Shown: positions 55,400 through 64,000 of the stretch, piece by piece
Layout: each line of letters begins with the position of its first letter
Numbering within the stretch: the stretch's first letter is position 1
Assembly: GCA_016647705.1 (NCBI GenBank)
Contig: CM028335.1
Span: 15,955,905-16,019,904, forward strand
From: Eucommia ulmoides
Taxonomy: Eukaryota; Streptophyta; Magnoliopsida; Garryales; Eucommiaceae
Reading direction: 5' to 3'
DNA: 64,000 bases
Made by a program: the position numbers and the translations under genes
The notes under the pieces: generated by a model
Databases searched by the model: none
What the model was told of the DNA's origin: nothing
What the model saw: the letters and a program-made list of their open reading frames with translations, nothing else

Positions 55400-58300
55400 C
55401 ATTCCATACGATGACGCCCTGGTAATTTCCGCTCTAATTAACCACTACAAATCAACGAGAATTCTGGTCGATGGCGGCAACTCAGCTGATATTATCTTCA
55501 AGTGGGCATTTGACAAAATGAGCGTTGATTATAATGTTCTGCAGCCTATAAAGTCCCCTCTTGTCGATTTTAGGGAGGACGTCATCAACTCGGTTGAGTG
55601 GGTCTCGCTACCCGTCATAGTTGGATCCAGGCCAAAGACAACCACTGTCTGGTCTAAGTTTCTCATAGTGGATAGGACATCGCCATACAACGCAATTATG
55701 GGCTGACCCACCGTGGCCGTCTTAAAGGCTGTGTGCTCATCATATCACCAAAAAATAAAGTTCCCCACCAGTTCCAGGGTGCGTGAAGTCCAAGGGAATC
55801 AAGAAACTACCTGGGCCTGTGCAAGGAGGGCGATGGAGAAGAAATAACAATTACAACTAGAGCCCGAGCTTATGGACCCTTGCCAATCCCTTCTTGAGCT
55901 CATAGCCCAGGCCAAAACAATGTCACGCCCGTGCTGATCGACGATACCCAGGACAAAGAGCTTGGACCTTGACCTCGTGAAGATTTGTTCAAAGCCCCCG
56001 TTCACCCCATCATCGCTGAGAGGATGGTGAGGATAGTAGCTCGACTCAACACTGAGCAGCGAACTAAGCTCACTAAGCTATTGAGGAAGAATTACGACAT
56101 TTTTGCCTGGTTACATAATGAACTTTCTAGGATTAATCCCAGTATGGCCATGCACTAGCTACATGCTGATGCGCACTACCCACCTGTTTTTCAGAAAAGA
56201 ATGAAGTTTCACCCAGACCGGCAAAAATAAAAGAGGAAGAGATGGATAAGTTCATCAGGTCAGATGTAGTAGAGGAAGTTAAATTCTCGGACTGGCTCGC
56301 AAATGTTAACTTGGCTCCGAAGGTCGGCAACAAATGATGACTTTACGTAGACTTCAAAGATCTCAATAAGGCTTGCCGGAAGGATTTTTCCCCCCTTTCC
56401 AGGATCAACCTTGTGATCGACGCGACGGTGGGGCACGAGCGACTCAACTTCTTCGATGCTTACGCCGGCTACAATCAGATCCCGTCCGAATAACTTCCTT
56501 GACCGATTGGGTAGATCAAGAAAACAGTCCTCCGGACAAGAGCAAGACCTCATTCATTACGGATAGGGGCACCTACTTCTATAAGGTCATGCCCTTCGAC
56601 CTTCGCAATGCAGGGGCGACCTATCAGAGGTTTGTTAATAAGATGTTCACAAAGGAGATCAGGGAGACAATGGAGGTGTGCATCGATGATATACTTATAA
56701 AAAGCATCCGGGCTCAAGACCACCTCGGTCATCTCCAAGCCTATTTCGATAAACTCCGAGCTCACTGCATGAAGCTAAATCTGACCAAGTGCATATTCGG
56801 GGTTGTCGCTGGCAAGTTTTTGGGCTTTATAGTCTCGCAATGTCGTATAGATGCCAACCTCGACCAGATCAGCATAGTGCTCGGTATGGCTTCCCTAAAA
56901 AATAAGAAGAAGGTTCAAATGTTGACTGGCCAGTTAGCCGCCCTGAATCGGTTTATCTCCCGGTCCTCTGAAAATGCCTTCCGTTCTTTAAAATCCTCCA
57001 GGAGAACAAGGCATTCGAGTGGACCAAGGAATGTAACCACGCCTTTGAAGAGCTGAAAAAACACCTCTCATCGGCTCCGTTGCTTAGCATGCTGAGAAGG
57101 GGAGATGACCTGTTCCTCTGCATAGTCGTCTCCACCACGACGGTCTGCACTGCCCTGGTCAAAGAAGAGACCAATGTCCAGGGCTTGGTCGACTACTCGA
57201 GTAAGGTCCTCACTGACGCCGAGACAAGATATGCAAAGTTTGAAAAGCTGACCTACGCTTTACTAATCACCTCGAGAAAACTCAAGCAATATTTTCAGGC
57301 GCATACCATAGTGGTGTTGACCAACCAGCCGTTAAGGTAAATCCTCCACTCCCTTGATGTCTCTGGGCGATTGATGAAATACAGCCTCAAATTGGGCCAG
57401 TTTCACGTCGAGTATCGTCCTAGGACAACAATAAAGGGATAGGTCCAAGCTGATTTCATAGCCGAGCTGACCTTCCTAGATGAGGAGCTCGCCACCGAGC
57501 AACAAGCTGTCGAGGTGGCCTCTCCATCGATAGGCAGGGTCAAAGGATCACCCAGTTCAACCGGGGTGTACTCCGACTTGGGTCCCAATTCATGGAAACT
57601 CTTTACTGATGGGTCCTCAAACCAAAATAGCTCGGGTACCAGGATGGTCCTTATCACCCCAGACGAGAAAAAAAATTGAATACGCTCTCAGGCTCAAATT
57701 TTGGGCTACTAACAATGAGGCTGAGTACGAAGCCCTCTTGGCCGGGCTCAGATTAGCCTTGGAATTCAATGTGAAAACACTCCAGGCCCTGTGCTACTCC
57801 TAGCTCATGGTCAACCAAGTCAACGGTGAATATCTCGCTAAGGATCTGAGCATGGTCGCCTACCTGGAGAGGGTAAACACCCTCGTAAAAAACTTTGAAA
57901 AGCTACAAATCAAGAAAATAGCTCGAGAATAGAACAGGTATGCCGATGCATTGGCAAATTTGGCCTCGACGGTTGAGTATACTCTCCAAAGGATAGTCCC
58001 CATGGAGTATTTGGTCGAGCTGAGCACCGTCTCCTCAGACGAGGTCACTACAATCTGTGCCCTCAGTTTTGGACCGACCTGGATGGATTTGATCATGAGT
58101 TATCTCACCAATGGAACGCTTGTGAATAACCAAGATCATTCCCTGAGATTACGATACCAAGCAGCATGGTACGCCTTCATTGACGGTGTTCTGTATCACA
58201 AGTCCTTCTCAGGTCTGTACTCCAAATGCCTCCGACCTAAAGAGGCCGACTATATGATGAGGAAGGTTCACGAGGACATTTGTGAAAATCACTCGGGGGG

Positions 58301-59332
58301 CAGGTCGTTAGCTCAGAAGCTGCTCTTGTATGGTTACTATTGGCCCAAGATGCTTGAAGATGCAAAAGAATTTGTTAAGAAATATAACAAGTGCCAGCGG
58401 TTCGTCGCGCACCCTCACGCCCCTCCTACAGAGCTAGTGCCAATGACTAGCCCGTGGCCCTTCACCCAGTGGGGGATAGACTTCTTGACCCATTCCCTCA
58501 GGGTACCGAGCAGAGGAAGTTCCTAGTCTTCGTCATCAACTACTTCACAAAATGGGTAGAAGTAGAGCCCCTCGCGAAAATCACCAAGGAAAGGATCTGA
58601 GACTTTGTTTGGAAGCGTATCATTTGTCGATTTGGTATTCCTAGCGCCATCGTCTTGGACAACGAGAAATAGTTTGAAAATGACTTATTCGTCGAGTTGT
58701 GCACCAGGATGGGAATCAGCACGCACTTCTCCTCCCCAAGTCACCCGAAGCTAATGGCCAGGTTGAAGTCACCAATCGGACCATTTTGCAGAATATAAAG
58801 ACCAGGTTAGATAAATCCAAGGGTTTATGGGTGGAAGACCTGTACCCCGTACTATAGGCATACCACACAATGGTTTGGACTCCCATTGGTGAGATGCCCT
58901 TCGGGATGATATTCGACTCGAAGGCCTTCTTCCCGGTCGAGATTGGCCTACATTCACCCCGTACTGCATCTTCCTTCAACCGAGCTGAAAACGAAGTAGG
59001 TCTGGCGCTCAACCTTGACCTACTGAAAGAAATGAGGGAAAAATCTCAGATCCATTAGGCCGCCTATCAATAAAGAACAACTCGATACTATAATTGCCAG
59101 GTCTGACCTCAATCCTTTGTCATAGGCGACCTCGTCCTGAGGAAGGCCACGTTGGCCACCATGGACCAAAGTACCGGTAAGCTAGCTCCGAGCTAGGAAG
59201 GACCTTATCGTGTCACTCGAATAGCCCGTCTCGGTTCCTACAACTTGTAAAATGAAGATGGGGTACCCCTAAGACACCCTTGGAATGCTGAGCACTTAAA
59301 GCGTTATTATTCGAGAGAAGAGCCAACTCCTT
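55400..59332 (+). pseudogene. pol: Tat pol (protease, RT, RNase H, integrase), broken
   Basis: Protease: 'RILVDGGNSADIIF' (55458-55500; DTG-type motif reads DGG) to 'FLIVDRTSPYNAIMG' (55655-55705). RT: fragments from about 56030 ('TKLLRKNYDIFAWLH'), then an intact block 56373-57056 with 'TSFITDRGTYFYKVMPFDLR', 'NAGATYQRFVNKMF' and the catalytic box 'VCIDDILIKS' with both Asp codons intact (56685-56690). RNase H: 'YSSKVLTDAETRYAKFEKLT' (57200-57260) and 'ATNNEAEYEALLAGLRLALE' (57705-57765). Integrase: zinc finger 'HEDICENHSGGRSLAQKLLL' to 'YNKCQRF' (58265-58400; one Cys reads Tyr), the first Asp in 'WGIDFLT', later parts to 'PTKLAPS'-like and 'HLKRYYSREEPTP' (ends 59332). Frameshifts near 56220, 56480, 57000, 58510 and 58740, plus several stops. 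Confidence 0.9.
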
Positions 59333-60605
59333 AGGTTTGTCAAAGATTTGTTATTTTTGATCTTAGAAGCTTGTAATTGAAATTTTAAAATTAATGATAA
59401 AGGGTGTTTGGTTCAAATTCTACCAAATCTCCAAATTCTCCACAAGTGGAAAGGCGGTGGCGAACAACCCCCCGTACCGAGAGGCCGGGGCGAGCCACCC
59501 TCCAGTCACTTCTCCAAATGAAGGTAAAGGTAAGTAATCCTTCATGTCGAGAGGCTAAAGCAAGCCACCCTCCAGCCATTTCTCCGACGAAAGACTAGCT
59601 GTCACGTCGAATCTCCAACACATCCTGACAAAAGACTAGTTGTCGCACCGAAAAAAAAAGAAGATCAATTATCAAATAAGGTCATTGGTTTTAGCCCAGG
59701 GGTGCCGGCTAGATGCCACCCTTCAATGGCGTCACGCTGATCACGACTGAGGACTTATCAGCTTACGTCTACTCCTTCGTAGCTGAGTTGATCTCGGACT
59801 ACCTAAAGGGACAGTGCTCATGTAGGGAAGGTTGAGGTAGTCCAAAGGGGTTAAGACAACCTTGTCTTAGGTCAGACCCCCTCCTTTAAGGCAACCACAA
59901 AAGCTCAACAAGCCGAGCTCTTATGGTCGCCTAGGGAATAGGACGGCCAGCCCTGTCTAACGATGGAAAGGTTACAAAGAGAGACTTCGTATAACTAAGA
60001 AGTAGTGTGAGTTTCTATAGTTTGGTTGACATGGTTAGCATATGGTTTGGAGATTCTCACAATTCTTGCTGTAGATTCAATTGCATTGCATAGAAAATCG
60101 GAAAGGTTAGTGTGTAATTAGATGGCTAGCAATGCTCTCTTGCCCAAGCAACAAGTTTCCAAAATTTGTCAAAGAAAAATGCAAGTGGACAAAGAGGGAG
60201 ATGCCGGGTCCACAATTAACCAGGTCGGTATAGTTGCTCATTCGCGATAGCCGGGCTGTTGAAGGTTATCTCGGTTATTAAATTGGACGATTGCTCGGGC
60301 TGATTAAAGGGTTTATTGTTCAAATTATTTAAGGTCGATTACTTCCTTCAAGTTGCAATAATCATCAGATCACATTTGTGAGTAGTGTGCAGTAGTAACG
60401 GGCCAGAAACTATGAAATAAGCAGATCAGAAAAATGAAGCATACAAAATACAATTGGCAAAAAAGAGTTGTTTTATTTATTAGTCAAAAATTTGTGGTTA
60501 CAAAAAATTGGGACTCTTGCCCGCGGTTACAAGCCCGCTCCTTACAGGGCGAAAAAAAAAAAAACAAAGCAAAAAAAGTTACAAGTTTTGTTGGTTGATT
60601 AGGCT
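59333..60605. other. Post-pol spacer of the second Tat element
   Basis: No gene recognised. A ~75-bp unit is tandemly repeated about twice (59470-59600), containing 'gagaggc(c/t)' and 'agccaccctccag', with shorter echoes to 59640 ('gacaaaagactagttgtcg'). It corresponds in position to 25750-27160 of the first Tat element. Confidence 0.5.
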
Positions 60606-60609
60606 GTTG

Positions 60610-62140
60610 GAGGCCTACTACTGGAAGGGATTCGGACCGGTCTGCCCTTTGTTGCCCACCGTGGCACCGCCCTGACCACCGAAAGTCCTGCTATGTCTGC
60701 CCCGACTTCCGAAAGATTTGCTCAGCCCGGCATCCTGTTCGACCTGGGCTTCTTGGATATCTGCGAGATCGAGCTCAAGCTTGATCTCTGTATAGTCGAC
60801 TTCTAGGAACTGGGGTCAGACTGAATTGATTTCCCCTTTGAACCCCACATTTATCACACTCCTTTCGATCCAATCCCTAACGTCTCTAAACTCTTGGCTA
60901 TTTTTCCAGTTCGCTACTGCTTCAGCTCGGGCCTACTCCAACTCAACTACCTGGCTGTCCCTCATCACTTCAAGCTAGTTGAGAGTAGTCTGGGACTATT
61001 GCATGGCCCTGTTGGCTCTTTCCATGTCATCCTTGACCCGTTTGGCCAGTTCCTCGTTCCTCGTTCCTCTTTGTCAATTGCTCGACCTCGCCCAGAAGCC
61101 TATCCAACTCTCTCTAGTTCTCATTCAGCCTGTTAATGTGTTCGGACCTCTCTTTCCCCAGTCTCTCGCACTTCTCGCTAGCTTTATGGAAATGCATCCC
61201 TAGCTCAACTGAAGAATAGAAGGCCTGCAAGGTCGAAAAATAAAAAGGTTAAAGAAAGTGAAGTGTCTCAAGTCTGGAGATCTTATCGAGGTAAGACCTT
61301 ATCGACAGTTGGTACCAATAGAGATCGAAGACGAGTTTACCATCATATTTTTTGCCAAATTTTGTTCGGTCTGCCGGGGGAGTGATCTGGTGCATGAAGG
61401 TCGGGGTGATAGTTGGCATCTCAAGGATGCTTTAATCACGTCAGAGCCCAGTTTTGATGGCGAAAGGCTCCACCTCCTCTTTCTGCTGGACTCTTCTCAT
61501 CCCTGTAGGACCTCTCACAACTTCTATTCTGTTGCCCGACCTTTGTCTCAGAAGTACCTACTTTCTTCTTTTTCTTATCTCTCTTTTTCGTGGGGGTCGG
61601 GCTCTCCGTGTCCACGGGTATCGCCGCCAGCGTGGTTGTGGCTGAGGTTATCGGCCTCCTCGAAGTTGCTACCCTATCTACTGTTACTGACCTGGCAGGG
61701 CCTGCTAAGTTGCGGCCTTAGCTGATGGGTTAATAGGCGCCAACCTGACCATAATGGCCTAGACCATTGCCCCCTCTTGGGCCGACTATGTATCCCTTCC
61801 TGTATCCCCCTTCTTGATATCCTGTGCCGCCAACTATGCCAGCATCTCAATGTCCATGACTGTGAGAAGAATAAACCTGGGAGTATCAGTCAACAGGAGA
61901 AAGTGCAATTGTAAATAAATTAACGAGCAGGGGTGGAAAGACTTACTGTTTTTGAAATCCTCTTTCAAGGTTACTGGTAGAAGGAAGGGGTCGCTCCAAA
62001 AGTAGAGGTCACACAAGCATGACGAGATAAGAGTGCCAACGTGACATAACGGGGTGCTGAAGATCCGATCTCTCTGTACAAGAATCTTCGGGCTCAGCTC
62101 GTGCTTCTTCATAGATGAAAAAAATAAAATCAAGATGTAT
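60610..62140 (-). pseudogene. Antisense ORF of the second Tat element, 5' part lost
   Basis: Minus strand, opposite to pol. From 62140 downward the frames give a 'TLKEDF' region. A low-complexity Pro/Thr/Lys section with 'KKRDKKKKK'-like text (about 61590-61560) and an intron-like gap follow. Next comes a long charged helix: 'FHKASEKCERLGKERSEHIN' (about 61195-61140), 'LAKRVKDDMERANRAMQ' (about 61050-61000) and 'ARAEAVANWKNSQEF' (about 60930-60885), predicting coiled coil. After it come 'DWIERSVINVGFKGEINSV' and an acidic 'DYTEIKLELDLADIQEAQVE' (60805-60740), then a Gly/Arg/Gln tail ending near 60620. A coiled-coil C-terminal half with this ending is what I know of Tat antisense ORFs. Stops are present. 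Its start and promoter lie beyond the inserted LTR. Confidence 0.65.
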
Positions 62141-62142
62141 GC

Positions 62143-64000
62143 TGAAGGATTTCTATTATCCTTCACGTATATAATTACTCGCAAGTGTACAAGGTCAATG
62201 TTTTAGTATAGTGTGATTGTTAAGATCAAGTTATCGTATCCACAGGGATTAGTGTCGTTACTATCGAATACCGCGTTTGTCGTGACCTAACTTTATCTCA
62301 AATGTATTTAATTAATTAAACTAATACTAATATAACCTAAATTAACTACACTAATATGCTAATATGTTTTAGGGTGAAGAATTACCTAGGGATTAACGTG
62401 TTTACAAATACGTGTTCGATCTCGATTTACTCATGTTTACGGTGTTCGACCTATTTGATAACCTCGGTACGTAAACTCCACCACCACCTCTCTCGAGTGT
62501 AAGACGGGGGAATACATGATTTCGAGTTAATGAAGAAGTCCCCTTCAACGTCTTAATGACCCTAGGTCACGTGAGTCTCGCCCAGCATCATTGCACACAA
62601 TCCAACTCCCTTTCGGGTTATTGGATCGTCGCATTGTATTTACTCTATCAACAATCTCCGTTCTAAAACTCTCTCGCCACCTCTCCCAAGTGTAAGACGA
62701 GGGATATAACGCAACCTTGAGTCAACAAAAAAGTCCCCCTCAACGTCTTTACGACCCCAGGTCACGTGAATCTTTCCCCAACGTCATCGATTGTCCATGA
62801 TTCAAACCCCAATCGGGTTATAAAATCGTGGCGTTTGTTTACCCAAATCCGAATCTGGGGTTTGTCAAAACCCCATATTCTCTATTTATCTAACTAAGCA
62901 TGATAAATAAACAATACAATAAATACAATCAAACTACAAAGAACAAACATAAACGCAACACCGAAATCATCCAAACAAACATATTTATAAATATAGTGTT
63001 AATCTCTATACAATCCATGTTTAGTTATGGCCTTAGTTGCATTTACAATTAAATAACGAGCTAAACATGCTCACATGATCCTAAGATAAAGAAATAAGAA
63101 AAATCAATCGAAGAACTTAGCCTCATCCGAAGATAAACCGCTAAGAACGTTTAACGATCGATCCGCCATCTTCTCCACTTCAAGATGTGAGCTCCACCTC
63201 TAAAACTCCTAAACCTAGGCCTAAGTATGGACAAATGTGCTAAAAAACCAAGAGAGGCCAGAGAAGGGGGATGAGAGGAGGTATTTATAGCCAAAATATC
63301 CTAAAAATATCTCAAGACTGTGCAGGGGATTTCAGCCTAGGTAAAGAAATTTCCGCCTAGGCAGAGTTAGGTCGGTTCAGCTGATCGCCTAGGCAGGGAA
63401 GTAGGCAGTAGATGTGGAAGAACATTCTGCTAGATTTCCACCTAGGCGGAGGAATTTATGCCTAGGCGGTGGGCTGTCAGTAGCCTATCTTTGATTTCTC
63501 AACTGGATTTCCGCCTCGGCGGAGGAATTTCCGCCTAGGCGGTGGTCCGTCAGTAATATTTGCTCTTTTCTCAGCTTCTTCACCGCCTAGGTGGTGGTCT
63601 GGACGCCTAGGCGATGGGCCTATTTCATATTTTAGCCTCCGAGCTTGTTTATCGACCGTAACTTCGTTCGCTTTTGGTTCGATTTCATCGTTTTCGCTCT
63701 AGTTTTCTATATTTTTGTCTCACACACCTAATTTAATACAAAAAGATAAAAACTAATTAAAACATAATAAAATACTATATAAACACTCGACAACTAACTT
63801 AATTCAGTTTGGAAATACGTAGGTGGATCACACCAATCAAATACCCCCAAATTTGGAATTTGGCTAGTCCTCGAGCCAAACACACACACGAAAATAAAAA
63901 ATACATAACGAAATTAAGTAACAAACAACCTAAAAATAATCTAAACATAAATACATGTGAGTTTTAAATTCTTCTAATGGCCAAGTTATTGTTTGTCCCT
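62143..64000 (-). mobile_element. Inverted LTR element related to the 16.35-kb element, running off the window
   Basis: The minus strand from 63839 begins 'tgattggtgtgatccacc', preceded (63840-63854 on plus) by the complement of a polypurine tract 'aaatttgggggtatt'. That makes it the 3' LTR, with internal DNA at 63840-64000 ('ggctcgaggactagccaaat', matching 19930-19950). The LTR has a minus-strand TATA 'ctataaatacc' (complement of 63280-63290). It also has the family's tandem array ('cttacactcgggagaggtgg' type, reversed, 62490-62780) and a U3 with many CCTAGG palindromes. Its outer end is about 62136-62145 ('tgctgaagg' or 'tgaagg'); the exact base and TSD cannot be fixed without the other end. 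It interrupts the antisense ORF of the second Tat element. Confidence 0.85.

Larger units (their letters stand above)
52589..62140 (+). mobile_element. Second Tat-lineage Ty3/gypsy element, cut at its 3' side
   Basis: Plus-strand order: 5' LTR (52589-53210), gag (about 53640-55320), pol (about 55400-59332), post-pol spacer, antisense ORF on the minus strand (62140-60610). An inverted LTR element interrupts the antisense ORF at about 62140, and the 3' LTR must lie beyond the window. Same lineage as the 22.5-30.9-kb element but in opposite orientation and clearly a different subfamily (different LTR). Composition is much richer in GC than the flanks. Confidence 0.88.

Noticed and set aside
54846-55400. 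184-codon minus-strand open frame
   Set aside because: Antisense shadow of the Tat gag; no motif, and far from the true antisense ORF of that element.

Overview
This is AT-rich, non-coding nuclear DNA from a flowering plant, probably a eudicot. The evidence is the set of repeat families: Ty3/gypsy elements of Tat and Athila type, Ty1/copia elements including a Sirevirus-like family, a plant RTE-type LINE, Mutator-like (MULE) and hAT-like non-autonomous elements, and long microsatellites. I see no convincing host gene, tRNA, rRNA or CRISPR array. Nearly every coding trace is a decayed transposable-element gene. The window looks like heterochromatic intergenic DNA built by nested insertion over a long time.

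Layout. 0-4.5 kb: short tandem repeats, low-complexity DNA, a broken MULE transposase on the minus strand (2.1-3.1 kb) and a 186-bp tandem array. 4.5-11.9 kb: a ~1.47-kb direct tandem duplication that carries a long fold-back element. Each copy was later interrupted separately: copy 1 by a ~3.7-kb MULE-like (Pack-MULE-like) insertion that itself holds a solo LTR, copy 2 by a 673-bp MULE-like element. 12.1-14.1 kb: a 5'-truncated RTE LINE whose reverse transcriptase has lost a catalytic Asp. 14.95-15.1 kb: three consecutive hairpins. 16.35-21.65 kb: a complete pol-less LTR element (two ~1.7-kb LTRs, 5-bp TSD).

22.5-30.9 kb: a 5'-truncated Tat-lineage gypsy element on the minus strand. Its pol is broken, and between pol and the 3' LTR it carries an antisense gene on the plus strand with its own TATA box. 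31.3-32.4 kb: a TIR element filled with a T-rich minisatellite. 32.7-35.9 kb: a second solo LTR of the Sirevirus-like family, with a hAT-like MITE inside. 36.7-46.1 kb: a near-complete member of the same family in the opposite orientation. It keeps gag and an env-like/'plant transposon protein' ORF but has no pol, and a second MITE of the same type sits in the env-like ORF. 46.8-50.0 kb: a truncated copia element on the minus strand with its 5' LTR.

50-52.6 kb: AT-rich spacer with a 116-bp tandem duplication and a (CT)n(AT)n microsatellite. 52.6-62.1 kb: a second Tat-lineage element on the plus strand, with LTR, gag, protease, RT, RNase H, integrase and an antisense ORF. It is cut at ~62.14 kb by an inverted LTR related to the 16.35-kb element, whose internal region runs off the window end.

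Several insertions are proved by exact target-site duplications (TSDs) or by an empty site in a sister repeat copy, which gives a relative order of events. All boundaries were read by eye. No alignment or database search was run.
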